Shown one piece after another: positions 13,871 through 24,004 of a stretch of DNA of 64,000 bases. This stretch comes from Rapana venosa (lineage: Eukaryota; Mollusca; Gastropoda; Neogastropoda; Muricidae). Position 1 is the stretch's first letter; each line of letters opens with the position of its first letter. The stretch is taken from the NCBI GenBank assembly GCA_028751875.1, contig CM054167.1, forward strand, positions 19,302,559 to 19,366,558, given 5' to 3'. The notes beneath the pieces are model-generated. The model was not told the DNA's origin, searched no databases, and worked only from the letters and a program-made list of their open reading frames with translations. A program made the translations under genes and the position numbers.

Positions 13871-14007
13871 GTACAGAATGAGGAGGGGGTGGGGGGGTAT
13901 TTTTTGTGGTACACAATATTTTTCTTGAAAAAGGTCAAAGAGGAGGGGGAGCACTTTATAGTGTGGACATGTTCTTCTGTGGAATCACAGAAATCCAACT
14001 TGATTGA

Positions 14008-14337
14008 AGGGCGCTTTAGCCGAGTGGTTAAGACTCGTTCGACTTCAATCCTCACGGGTCCATGAAGTCGTGGGTTCGAATCTCGGCGGCGACGTCGTCT
14101 AGTGAATTGAGGGTGTAGGGATTTCGACGATCTCCCAGGCCGGCTTCCAAGTGCAGGCAGACCTGCCAGTGCCTTCATTCCCTTCGTGTACAGATACACA
14201 CGCAGAAGATCAAATCATGCACGTTAAAGATCCCGTAATTCGTGTCAGCGTTACGGAAACACGAACATACCCGGTATACATGCCCGAAGTCGGAATGCGG
14301 CTCCTTTCGTGGCGGGTAAAAACGGTCGCGTGTGTAA
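14008..14337 (+). mobile_element. S4 SINE, full head and body, Tg tail start
   Basis: The head has a tRNA-like A box (TTTAGCCGAGTGGTTAAGAC) and B box (GGGTTCGAATCTC) 50 bases apart, as in Ser/Leu tRNAs. The body reads GCAGACCTGCCAGTGCCTTC, then CAGAAGATCAAATCATGCAC and CATACCCGGTATACATGC. It ends with the Tg/R5 start (CCGAAGTCGGAATGCGGC ... GGCGGGTAAAAACGGTCGC) cut off by the next SINE. A short TACAGATACACACG stands at the site where sister copies hold long microsatellites. Confidence 0.85.
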
Positions 14338-14711
14338 AGAAGGTGGCAGGATGGTTAAGACGTTTGCCTGCCAACAAGTCAACCGTGAGGTTCTGGGGGA
14401 TCGATTCCCAGCCTCCTCGCCCTTTCTTCCCAGTTTGACCCCAAAAATCGAACTGAATGTCAAAGTCCTTCGGATGAGACTATAAACCGAGGCCCCGTGT
14501 ACGTGTGCGAACGCATGCAGAACATCTTGCGCACACGTTAAATCCTGTTCCGCTGTTCGAAAGAGTAGGCCATTGTGTGCCGGTGGGAACCGATGACAAA
14601 ATTCACAAAACCGCATACACACGGGGACTGGATGTAAAAAAAAGCACATAAGTGTTTATTCCATTATCCTCGATATAAAAGAATTTTAAAAAAATAAATA
14701 AATAAATAAAC
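14338..14711 (+). mobile_element. S1 SINE with H2 head and Ta tail, full length
   Basis: H2 head: GGCAGGATGGTTAAGACG (A box) and GGGATCGATTCCCAG (B box region). Then CCCTTTCTTCCCAGTTTGAC, the core (CCTTCGGATGAGACTATAAA), and the Ta tail closing with (AAATA)n. Inserted head-to-tail behind an S4 copy. Confidence 0.85.
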
Positions 14712-15160
14712 ACACACAGAGTCAGTATTAATCCCCAACACTTGTAGGGGTGCCATGGATCTGCCACAAAACACAAGATTCGAACCATCCATCCCATCCA
14801 GGAAGCTTTTGTACATTTTTATTTCACGACAAAATCTTGGCAAAATAAATTTAAAGCCACAGTCAACTGACCTTGTTCACACAGTAACATAGTCAGCTAT
14901 ACAGATCTAACTCCCGCTTTGTCTTGCTTTAAAAACAACACCAACAAAAAACAACATTCAGTATCACACTATGAGACTGCTAAACACATCTTCTTCTTCC
15001 TTTTTTTTGTCATGTTTCTTCCAGGGGAGGTTTGACATTGATGAGCCTTCTCCATCTCTCTCTGTGTATGTGCTAAAGTGTCTATATTCTATGAACATTA
15101 TTTGATCATGTGCTGGATGGATAACGGATTATACAAGATACTTAGTGTATTCCAGGGATA
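14712..15160. other. Spacer without recognised feature
   Basis: No repeat family or exon seen. Confidence 0.45.
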
Positions 15161-15164
15161 TGTC

Positions 15165-15510
15165 AGTAGAAAAACTTATAGCATCCCTACCTTGTGGAAA
15201 TTTTGTGTTGGAATTCCATCTTTTCTTTTGTTTTTGTTTTTTGTATCCCTCTCTTTGCTTCTGCCTTGTTCCTGTTCTTCCTGTCGCCTCCTTCTTGTTT
15301 ATGTTCTGCCTTCTTGGTCCTACCCCCTAGCATTTTTCTTCTCCAGAAAGACTTAACAGGTAACAGTTCCCTCCCATTCCGAGGTGGGATGGGCTGGGCC
15401 TGACTTGTCAGGCGCTTAACGGCAGCGCAACGCCATTTTTGCTCATAATTATGAAAGACAACAATAGTTGCTGTCTGAGCGTTTAACGAAAAGGAAGAAG
15501 AAGAGGGGGT
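15165..15510 (+). mobile_element. R6 repeat with (GAAGAA) tail
   Basis: AGCATCCCTACCTTGTGGAA, pyrimidine-rich middle, GGGCCTGACTTGTCAGGCGC, ACGGCAGCGCAACGCC, ACAACAATAGTTGCTGTCTG and an AAGGAAGAAGAAGAG end, in the plus orientation. Confidence 0.75.
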
Positions 15511-15641
15511 ATAGAGTAGCTGGAAGATTGCTGGGCTGACTGGATTTTTCTTGTAACACAAAAAACGCATGATTGCAGGCGTAACAGAAACAACAGGGAC
15601 TGCAGCAGTAGTAGTAGCAGAGGGAGGGAGGGGGGGGGGGG

Positions 15642-15681
<40 letters not shown>

Positions 15682-16653
15682 GAGAGAGAGAGATGATGAG
15701 AGAGGGGGGAGGGGGGTATTAGCATATGTAAATAAATACGAATAATATTATAACCACCCAATAAAAAAGAAACATCAACCCACAACAACCCAACCTCCAA
15801 TCTCTGACTTAACACTGCTGGCATATCCTGCTCTAGTAACCATATATGGACCACACACACACACACACACAAAACTCCCAACTAAATAAACAACGAATGA
15901 CTTCGATCTTTAAGATGTGAAATTTGAATAAAACACAATTGTTACAAGTGCATACATAGGAATTCAAAAGAAACTTGAAAAGGCCTTCAGACCTTCATGA
16001 ACAATAGACAACAACAAAAAAACCCACGTTTCTAAAACGGTTTTTAGACACGTTAAGTGGGTTAATGAGGTTGTCATAGAGAGAAGGAGTTAGGGTGTTA
16101 AGTGTGTGCTGGCTGCCCATAATAATTATGCATTTTGGGGGTTTTTTGGTTCGGTAGTCTGGATAATTCTTATGTATCTGTTTGTAACCGTTTAGAGCTT
16201 TCAGAAGAGAGATTAGGCGCACAAAATAACCTTACTTCATCTCATCTCCTCATCTCATCTGCTCCCATAACCCCCTCCAGGGTCGTAGGGGGCACTGCAG
16301 TAACCAAGGTTGCACCAGTTGGGCTCCATTTGCAGGGTTGTGGAGAAGCTCTTAGGCTACGTACTTACATAAAAAAAAACAACAACAGAAAAATATGAAA
16401 GGACTTTGCTTTTAACATGCTGGATAAGTAGGACTTATGTTCTACCTCTCTAAAACACTAAACCATAAAGTAAAAAACAACAACAAGCAAACAACCCCCC
16501 CCCCCCTCCCACCCCCAATCTTTTGTCATGAACCAGCAAAAATTAACACAATACCTCCCTTTCCAAAAAAAAGTTTTGCCTGTACAAATAATTTACATCA
16601 AAATGTCCGTCCCCCCCCCCCCCCCTTCCCCCCTTCCAATCTTTTCCATCCAT
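15511..16653. other. Spacer with (GA)n, (CA)n and C runs
   Basis: G run plus (GA)n at 15629-15720, (CA)n at 15852-15872, C runs at 16495-16506 and 16612-16625. 15995-16240 is unique-looking, with the inverted pair CTAAAACGGTTTTTAG at 16031-16046. No exon seen. Confidence 0.5.
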
Positions 16654-17007
16654 TCACAGCTTCGGCAAAGCAGACGATTCTGGTAAGAGAGCTCCTGAAG
16701 TCATCTCACACGCATGCTGCTGACCTCCCTTTCCGGTGCTCTGGCGGAAACCGGAACCGGAACTCTGCCTGGAGTTTCCCACGCTGGTCTTGACGGGGTT
16801 GGCCGAGTGTGCGCGAAAGAGGATGTCCTTGGCTTTTTCCCGTTCGTCTTCCAGCCTGAAGACGGTGATGTGCCGTCTGATGTCGTCTGCTCGAGATTTG
16901 GTGGCCAGGGTGGGTTGGATCAGTCGAGTGACGATCTTTTCCAGGTCTTTGCCGTCCCTGTGCACCACGCGCCACGTGCCTGGGTAGTGCTTGTCCAGGT
17001 CTGGGTA
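16654..17007 (-). CDS. Gene B, terminal coding exon (117 codons)
   Basis: After an acceptor CCACCACCAG at 17008-17017 the frame reads YPDLDKHYPGTWRVVHRDG, KDLEKIVTRLIQP, then RRHITVFRLEDEREKAKDIL and a Ser/Gly/Gln-rich end with stop TGA at 16654-16656. The middle is rich in charged residues and looks helical; the last 45 residues look disordered. I do not recognise the family. Codon choice is GC-rich and exon-like compared with its surroundings. It joins in phase 0 to the exon at 18068-18256. It has no membrane segment or signal peptide. The terminal position is shown by the stop with no good donor near it. Confidence 0.7.
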   Translation of the reverse strand, partial: YPDLDKHYPGTWRVVHRDGKDLEKIVTRLIQPTLATKSRADDIRRHITVFRLEDEREKAKDILFRAHSANPVKTSVGNSRQSSGSGFRQSTGKGGQQHACEMTSGALLPESSALPKL

Positions 17008-17094
17008 CTGGTGGTGGTGGGGGATTAAAAAATAAACAAAGTTACAGGTTGTAAGTTATTCACTTTTCGTGCGTTATCTGTTTGTATGACTAGT

Positions 17095-17392
17095 GGGGAC
17101 GGAATAGGTCAGTGGTCGGGGCACTCGCTTTCCCCCAGCCAAGTTAAGCAGCGTCGAGCGTGGTTACCCGTTGGATGGGTGACCGTTTGCGCGCCTTGGC
17201 TTCAGTACAGTTCCCTCAGTTCACCCAGCTGTAAATGGGTACCTTGTCCTCTTTAGGGTCAGGGAAGGTAAAGCAGCGAGGGAGAGGAGATGGGCGCCGC
17301 TGCCCTCAATATACTGGCCCTAGAGAAGTGAGGTCTCTGACGCCTCGCTCCCCTACGACCTTATAGGTTATCGGACACCTTTACTTTTTACC
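17095..17392 (+). mobile_element. S3 SINE (tRNA/5S composite), full length
   Basis: Starts GGGGACGGAATAGGTCAGTGG (tRNA-like A box). At 17139-17190 it matches the 5S rRNA internal promoter: AGCCAAGTTAAGCAGCGTC, then GAGCGTGGTTACCCGTTGG and ATGGGTGACCG. The body has CAGCTGTAAATGGGTACC, and it ends CTCCCCTACGACCTTATAGG. It lies in the intron between the two gene B exons, opposite in orientation. Confidence 0.9.
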
Positions 17393-17404
17393 TATATGAC
17401 TACA

Positions 17405-17421
17405 TACACATGCATGCATGC

Positions 17422-17479
<58 letters not shown>

Positions 17480-17646
17480 ACATACGCACGCAGGCTCGTA
17501 CACGTGCACGTGATCACATACACACATATGCTGGCACGCACACACATAGTACACACTTATATTCGTGCATGCGTGCGTGTGTGTGTGCACATACGCACGC
17601 AGGCTCGTACACGTGATCATACACACACACACACACACACACACAA

Positions 17647-17682
<36 letters not shown>

Positions 17683-17695
17683 CACAGTACACACT
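17405..17695. repeat. (TG)n and (CA)n arrays with duplicated junction
   Basis: (TG)n 17425-17479 and (CA)n 17623-17680 enclose two near-identical copies of CACATACGCACGCAGGCTCG (17479-17498, 17588-17607) and of a TACACGTG block, so this microsatellite region has been segmentally duplicated. Confidence 0.85.
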
Positions 17696-17804
17696 TATAT
17701 TGGCATACTTACAGTTAAGCCTGCATCTTGATGTATGTATTCATATACTCGACTCCCCCATAGGGATGCCGGGGACCTATAAGTAGGCTATAGATAGGCC
17801 TAAG

Positions 17805-18045
17805 CATGCCCCCCTTCTGGATATTCTATGCCAGAAATTCTATTTTCTGTCCCTCTCTCTGTTTCTGCCTTGTTCCTTTTCTGCCATTGTGTGCCGGTGG
17901 GAACAGATGACAAACTTAAACAAAAAACCGCATACACACGCAAAAAAACAAAAAAAACAAAAAAAATCATCTGAGCGCTTTGATTTGTTGCTTTACAAGA
18001 TTCAGCACTATATAAATTCCATACATTATGATTATTATTATTACT
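17805..18045 (+). mobile_element. R6 fragment fused to S1 core with Tb tail
   Basis: 17808-17883 is the R6 start (CCCCCTTCTGGATATTCTATG ... CTCTGTTTCTGCCTTGTTCC). At 17884 it switches to the 3' half of the S1 core (CATTGTGTGCCGGTGGGAAC), then A-rich DNA, and ends with the LINE Tb tail (GAGCGCTTTGATTTGTTGC ... TATAAATTCC, (ATT)n). Confidence 0.7.
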
Positions 18046-18067
18046 ATAAGACAAAGACTCAACTGAC

Positions 18068-18256
18068 CTGGAACCACTGGTAAGGGCGGTCGCAGAACTG
18101 CGCCATGTTGCTGAGTCTCTCGTCCTCGTAGTAGCGCCTTTCTCGGGACCACAGCTTGCAGCCCCGGGCGAAAGAGGTGGTGGGCCTGGCTAAGGGCTCG
18201 TGGCCCCACAGCACACAGCGAGGGTAGTACTGCACGTGATACATGGTGCCTCTCCG
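18068..18256 (-). CDS. Gene B, coding exon (63 codons)
   Basis: Donor CAG|GTCAGT on the minus strand at 18067/18068 and acceptor GGACAG|CGGAGAGG at 18256/18257 enclose a fully open frame: GTMYHVQYYPRCVLWGHEPL, FARGCKLWSRERRYYEDERL, then NMAQFCDRPYQWFQ. The phase at the donor matches the terminal exon. The acceptor is preceded by repeated CCTGG units rather than a clean pyrimidine tract. Alternatively the exon is the first coding exon: ATG at 18244-18242 in GGCACCATGT is a fair start context and would give a 176-residue protein. No convincing upstream exon was found between 18.3 and 34.6 kb. Family not recognised; aromatic and Cys residues suggest a folded domain. Confidence 0.65.
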
Positions 18257-18289
18257 CTGTCCAGGCCAGGCCAGGCCAGGCCAAGGTTT

Positions 18290-18360
18290 TCGTGGAGGTT
18301 GGGGGTTGGGGTTGGGGGTTGGGGTTGGGTTGGGGGTAGGGGGGTTTGTTGTTGGGTGGT
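18290..18360 (+). repeat. TTGGGG-rich tract
   Basis: GGTTGGGGGTTGGGGTTGGG and variants, at least eight G runs of three or more; preceded by GGCCAGGCCAGGCCAGGCCA-type pentamers at 18262-18284. Confidence 0.9.
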
Positions 18361-18499
18361 TTTTTTTGGTTTTGGTTTCTCTCTCTCTGTGGAGATTTCT
18401 CTGTTTTTTTTGTTTTTTGAGAGAAGTTGGTGATAGTTTGAATGTTTGCTGAAAATACAAGGAAGATAATACATTAAGTACACCTAAGAAATGTCACAT

Positions 18500-18510
18500 A
18501 TGTAGGTATG

Positions 18511-18541
<31 letters not shown>

Positions 18542-18815
18542 TGTATGTACTATGTATGTATGTATGTATGTATGTATGTATGTATGTATATGTATATGTA
18601 TGTATGTTGTATGTATGTAGTATGTATGTATATGTGCGTATGTATGTATGTCTGTAAGTATGTATGTACGTACGTATGTACGTATGTATGTATGTATGTA
18701 TGTATGTACGTACGTACGTACGTACGTACGTACGTACGTATGTATGTATGTATGTATGTATGTATGTATGCATGTATGTATGTATGTATGTATGTATATA
18801 TGTATGTATGTATTG
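18500..18815. repeat. (TATG)n/(TACG)n tetranucleotide array
   Basis: TATG units with two blocks of TACG (18664-18680, 18708-18740). Open in all frames in both directions because the unit has no stop. Confidence 0.95.
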
Positions 18816-19107
18816 GGGGACGGGATAACTGGGTGGTCAGAGTACTCACTTTCCCAAAGCTAAGGTTATGCAGTATCGAGCGTGGTTAGGCTTTACTAAG
18901 TGGATGGGTGACTGACCATTCACGCGCCTTGGCTTCAGTACAGTCTCCCAGTTCACCCAGCTGTAAATGGGTACCTACCCTCTATAGGGTCAGGGAAGGT
19001 AAAGCAGCGAGGGGAGAGATGTGCGCTGCCTTCAATATGCTGGCCCCTGGAGAAGCTGAGGTCTCTGACGCCTCGCTCCCCTACGATCGCATAGGTTATG
19101 GCACGTG
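18815..19107 (+). mobile_element. S3 SINE, diverged
   Basis: GGGGGACGGGATAACTGGG start, 5S-like block with an insertion (GTGGTTAGGCTTTACTAAGT), CAGCTGTAAATGGGTACC, end at GGTTATGG. Inserted at the edge of the tetranucleotide array. Confidence 0.85.
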
Positions 19108-19295
19108 TATATATATAATATATTAATAGTATATATAATATATATATATATATATAATTATATATATATATATATATACGTTCCTCGTCTAGAGCTCCAC
19201 GGTTCACCAATGGTGAGATTTTGCGTATGCCACCATTTCTGTGAGCTCTAGCCAATAAACAGGGGTAAAAATCAGTAATAAAGAGAGCTGCTAAG
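19107..19295. repeat. (TA)n followed by R5
   Basis: (TA)n with breaks 19107-19180. R5 in minus orientation at 19181-19240 (CTCGTCTAGAGCTCCACGG, ACCAATGGTGAGATTTTGCG), followed by GAGCTCTAGCC again at 19240, so the copy is short and folded back on itself. Confidence 0.75.
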
Positions 19296-19886
19296 ACTGT
19301 CATTACCAACATTGTTTTCGTGGCTATTTTGTCATCCATACTGACAACACCAACAACTTCAATGACAAGAATCACTCTCGTACTAGGGTATAATAACAGC
19401 TAACATCAGTAGCAGCAATAACAACAATGCAGCAACAGAAGCAACAGCAATACTACAATCAACAACAGCAGCAGCAACAACAACACTACAATTGACAACA
19501 GCAGCAATAACAACATCACCAACAAGCACAACCACCACCACTTAAACTACTACTACTTACTACTACACTTCTACTACTATTACGACACTGATCATCCTAT
19601 TAAAGTGATATATTTGTTAAAATAGCTAAAATAAAACAAAACTTAACCAACCAACCAACCAACCAGCCAGCCATCCAACCAAACAAACCAAACAAACATC
19701 ACTCACTAGTCAGCTTATCCAACCATTCACAAACTAATTCATCACAGACACAACAACCAAAAATTTAAAAAACAACAACACAACACAACTTCAACAATTT
19801 TTTTTCTCCAAATCGGATCACAAACCCACACGTCAGTATCTTCTTGGCGACAGACAGACAGACAGACAGACACATACACACACACA

Positions 19887-19926
<40 letters not shown>

Positions 19927-20260
19927 ACACACACACACACACACACACTCAAAACACAACTTATACCATAACTGGGCAAATGCATACAACCTAAATAACA
20001 GCAGACAAGAAACGCATACATGAATACATATAATATATATATACACACTCACGCAACTGAACTGAGACGAAGACGAAATATCAGGCAACCGATTTGGCGG
20101 AGGTTCCTCGGGAGTTTAATTAAGGAATAGTCAGTCCATTGGCACTGCTGTCTTTTCCACATGTTAGTGATCTTTCAGGCATTATGGTTGTGGAGAATCT
20201 TGTCCTTAACTTGACGAGGCTATTAAGTGGTCTTTTTTTGGTTTTTGTTCTTGTAGATCC
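19296..20260. other. ACA/CAA-rich spacer with (CA)n
   Basis: (CAACAG)-like DNA 19380-19560, (AACC)n 19647-19665, (GACA)n and (CA)n 19852-19950. No gene or interspersed element seen. Confidence 0.6.
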
Positions 20261-20261
20261 T

Positions 20262-20392
20262 ACGATCTTACCCGAAGTCGGCTTGCGGCTACCTTCATGG
20301 TGGGTTTAAAAAAACACACAAAACAACAACTCGGTCGTATACGCCAAAATCTCACCATTGGTGAACCTGGGTAGATCTAGACGAGGAACGAA
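20262..20392 (+). mobile_element. R5, full length
   Basis: CCGAAGTCGGCTTGCGGCTA, CCTTCATGGTGGG, an A/CA-rich centre, CGTATACGCCAAAATCTCAC, CATTGGTGAACC and AGATCTAGACGAGGAAC in order: the standalone form of the Tg tail. Confidence 0.8.
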
Positions 20393-20446
20393 AAACAGAG
20401 AAAGAAAGAATTGAAGAAGAGACTATGATCTAGTCGGTGCGTAAAA

Positions 20447-20449
<3 letters not shown>

Positions 20450-20535
<86 letters not shown>

Positions 20536-20613
20536 CCTCTCTCTCTCTCTCTCTCTTCCGAGGGCTGGATGTAAAAGAGTCAATAAATTTTGGTTATCAT
20601 CATTGTCATCATC

Positions 20614-20693
<80 letters not shown>

Positions 20694-20694
20694 G

Positions 20695-20775
<81 letters not shown>
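20450..20775. repeat. (CT)n and (CT)n-(CA)n arrays
   Basis: (CT)~50 at 20451-20555; (ATC)4 then (CT)~28 at 20620-20675 and (CA)~50 at 20675-20775. Confidence 0.95.
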
Positions 20776-20776
<1 letters not shown>

Positions 20777-20894
20777 ACAACACAACTGTCTACATCGCTG
20801 CTGTCGAAGGTAGGAGCTCCACACAGTGTCCGCCATTTTTCTCTGACTCTGCTGAGTTCTACAATATCCCGTATCCCTCTCAGACCACTGATAT

Positions 20895-21245
20895 GGGGAC
20901 GGGATAGCCTAGTGGTTAGAACACTGCGCTCGCAATCTGACGACCCGGGTTCGATTCCCGTTCAAGGGGGATATTTCCCCCTGGAGTTAACATCAGTGCA
21001 GACTCCACTCTTCCCAAAAGTCCTTCGGATGAGACTATAAACCAAGGCCCCGTGTGCGAACGCACGCAGAACATCTTGCGCACACGTTAAATCCTGTTCC
21101 GCTTTTCGTAAGAGTAGGCCATTGTGTGCTGGTGGGAACAGATGACAGATTTACAAAACTGCATACACACGGGGACTGGATGTAAAAAAGCACATAACTG
21201 CTTATTCCATTATCCTCGATAAAAAAAGAATAAAATAAATAAAAA
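20895..21245 (+). mobile_element. S1 SINE with H1 head and Ta tail, full length
   Basis: H1: GGGATAGCCTAGTGGTTAGA (A box) and ACCCGGGTTCGATTCCCG (B box), then CCCTGGAGTTAACATCAGTG, core AGTCCTTCGGATGAGACTAT, and Ta end with A-rich tail. A possible 5-bp GATAT duplication flanks it (20889, 21246). Confidence 0.9.
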
Positions 21246-21490
21246 GATATCGGAGACTATAAACCGAGGCCCGCCCAGTGTGTGAATGCGCACAGAACAT
21301 CTTGCGCACACGTTAAAAAATAAACAACCTGTTCTGCCTTTCGGAAGATTAGGCCATTGCGTGCCGGCAGGAACGGATGACGTTAAATTTTTTTTTTTTA
21401 AAAGCATGTAAACAGGCTACCTGAATGGCGGGTAAAAACGATCACATACGCAAAATCTCATTCTTGGTTTTAATCGAGAAACAACAACTC
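21246..21490 (+). mobile_element. S1 core with Tg tail
   Basis: Core from GGAGACTATAAACCGAGGCC to GGAACGGATGACG, then poly(T), then AGGCTACCTGAATGGCGGGT and CATACGCAAAATCTCATTC (R5). It directly follows a Ta copy, so the two tail types can be compared side by side. Confidence 0.7.
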
Positions 21491-22385
21491 TCCTCCCCCC
21501 CCCCCCCCCTACCCAACCAAACAAAACAAAAAACCCCAACCACCATCAGCATCACTGAACAGCAGGATTATAAGATCATCATTATTATCATTACCATAAC
21601 TGTTCTCTTTCTAAGCTTTTGCTGTTGTTGTTAGCGGTAGTGATGATGGTGTTCTGCTAGTAGATTTGTGTGTTGTTCTTTTTTCTTTCGTTATTGTTGT
21701 ACTTCTAGTTCTAGATTGTTGCAGTTGTTGTTGTTGTTGCTGTTAGCGGTGGTGGTGATGGATCTTCTTGCTAGTAGCTTCTCTCCCATCCCCCCCCCCC
21801 CCTTTTTTTCTTTCTTTTTATATTTTCAGTTTGTTCTTTTTTCTTTCTTTCTTTTTCTCGTTATGGTTTGTTCTTCTAGTCCTTCTCTTTTTTCTTTCTT
21901 TTTCTCTCTTCCCACCCCCCCTCCCCCCCTACCTTTTTCCTTCTCGTCAGCAGTATTATTTGCACCAAGTCCTTAACAAAAACTGACCTCACTTCCACAA
22001 CAACAAAAAATCTTAAAACATCACGCCACCGACACTGTTAAGGACACTGCACCCTCCACCCCCCCCCCCCCCACACACACACACACTTCCAATCCACACA
22101 CACAATCTCCCCCTCTCCTCCCCCCCTCCCCCCGCTCCCGAGACAATGAGGGTCTAAGGTGACAGTCAGGCAGTGGATTAACTGATAACCCCACCCCCCC
22201 ATTGTTGTGGGTTAGCCTACATGCTCTGGCCGTTGCGGCTCTGTCACGTTCCTTGTGTTGTGTTTTCTTTGGTGTTGTGTTGTGTTGTGTTGTGTTGTAT
22301 GGCGATCGGTTTTTGTTGTTTGTTGTTGTTATTGTTGTTTGTTTTGTGTGTGTGTTTTATGTGCCTTCTTTCGTACTGTGCATGC
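21491..22385. other. Pyrimidine-rich spacer
   Basis: C runs at 21497-21511, 21789-21801, 22061-22072 and TTTCTTTCTTTC/CCCC DNA; (GTTGT)n at 22263-22340. No gene recognised. Confidence 0.6.
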
Positions 22386-22389
22386 CAGC

Positions 22390-22879
22390 CTCATGCATTA
22401 AGAGAGAGAGAGACTCAAAGAGAGAAAGAGAGAGAGGGGGGGGTGGGAGAGAGGAGAAGAAGTAGAAGAGAGAGAGAGAGGGGGGGAGGAATGAGATGAG
22501 AGAGGAGAGAGGGAGATCAAAGAGAGAAGAGAGAGAGGGGGGGGGGGGGAGAGGAGAGAGAGAGACAGAGAGAGAGGGAGGGGGGATGGAGAGGAGAGGG
22601 AGAGGGAGCAAGAGAGAAGAGAGAGGAGGGGGGGGGGATGGAGAGAGAGAGAGAGCTCAAAGAGAGAAAGAGAGAGAGGGGGGGGAGGGAGAGGAGAGGG
22701 AGAGAGGGGGGAGAGAGATGGGAGAGGGGAGGGGAAGAGAGAGAGAGAGACTCAAAGAGAGAAAGAGAGGGGGGGGGGGAGAGAGAGGGGGAGGGGGAAT
22801 GGGAGGAGGAGAGAGGAGAGAACTCAAGAGAGAAGAGGGGGGAGGGGGAGAGGAGAGGGGGAGGGAGAAAGAGAGGGGA

Positions 22880-22961
<82 letters not shown>

Positions 22962-22967
22962 AAACTC
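22390..22967. repeat. Long polypurine tract, GAGAGA with tandem ~100-bp structure
   Basis: Almost no pyrimidine for about 575 bases. The phrase ACTCAAAGAGAGAAAGAGAG or a close variant recurs near 22412, 22514, 22656, 22750 and 22822, so this is a higher-order repeat and not plain (GA)n. Confidence 0.9.
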
Positions 22968-23365
22968 ACACACGCATACATTTACCAGCAAATACTGTTA
23001 TAGATCATGAACTGCATAACAAAAGTACAGAACGCAATATTGATCACATTACGCTATCTACCATACAAAATCTACAACGAGGGCTTACGGGTACAACAGA
23101 ATGAATTGAACTGACGTGCCATCATATCAAAACACAATAACCGCATTATGTATGTAGCTTGTACAGCGCAGTATCGACTTCGTTCAACATTACGCCAGAT
23201 AGAAATCTGCCAGATAAATCTGCCAGATAGAAATCTTATCTGCCGTGACTTGACAACAAAGCAAGTTAGTTTACTAGCGTGCTATCAATCGCAGTTGTTG
23301 CGTTAGGTTAGAATGGTAAAATAGGGATTGGTGGTTTTGCTTTGTTTTGTTTGTTTTTTGAAAAT
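22968..23365. other. Spacer without recognised feature
   Basis: Contains a local duplication of GCCAGATAGAAATC/GCCAGATAAATC (23193-23240). No exon seen. Confidence 0.45.
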
Positions 23366-23615
23366 TCCTCGGCTACATTTCCAAAGTTGACCAATGGTGA
23401 GATTTTTTGCGTGTGCCACCGTTGTCGGCCAGCCTTAAAGTACCCGCATTCCGATTTCGGGGGCGGTGTGTAAACACGACACCTGTGTGCATTTTTGTTT
23501 TTTATTTTTTAATTGTAAAATTGTCATTCGTTCCTACTGGCATGATAATTATGGCCTAGGCTACTCTTCCAAAAAGGCGGAGCGGGTTTTTAACGTGTTC
23601 GCACGACACGAGGGT
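23366..23615 (-). mobile_element. S1 core with Tg (R5) tail
   Basis: Plus-strand order: CCTCGGCTACATTTCCAAAG, CCAATGGTGAGATTTTTTGCG, CCGCATTCCGATTTCGGGG, GTAAACACGACACCTGTG, then the core reversed (TCATTCGTTCCTACTGGC). Truncated before the head. Confidence 0.75.
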
Positions 23616-23620
23616 CGTGT

Positions 23621-23990
23621 TTAATAATAATAATAATGTATGGAATTTATATAGCGCTGAATCTTGTAAAGCAACAAATCAAAGCGCTCAGATGACTTTT
23701 TTTTTTTTAATGCGTGTGTATGCGGGTTTTTTTTTTCCATCTGTTCCCACCGGCACACAATGGCCTACTCTTTCGAACAGCGGAACAGGATTTAACGTGT
23801 GCGCAAGATGTTCTGCATGCGTTCGCACACGAGGCCTCGGTTTATAGTCTCATCCGAAGGACTTTGACATTCAGTTCGATTTTTGTTGTTGTCAAACTGG
23901 GAAGAAAGGGCGAGGCTGGGAATCGAACCCAGAACCTCACGGTTTACTTGTTGGCAGGCAAACGTCTTGACCATCCTGCCACCTTCCTTC
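23621..23990 (-). mobile_element. S1 SINE with H2 head and LINE (Tb) tail, full length
   Basis: Minus strand: H2 head (GGCAGGATGGTCAAGACG, GGGTTCGATTCCCAGCC), CCCTTTCTTCCCAGTTTGAC, core, poly(A)-rich linker, then GAGCGCTTTGATTTGTTGC, AGCGCTATATAAATTCC and (TTA)n. The clearest case of the S1 SINE ending in the LINE 3' sequence. Confidence 0.85.
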
Positions 23991-24004
23991 TCAAGACAGT
24001 TTAG

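Noticed and set aside
17139..17190. 5S rRNA gene
   Set aside because: Only the internal promoter part matches; the 5' and 3' thirds of 5S rRNA are absent and the block sits in a repeated SINE.
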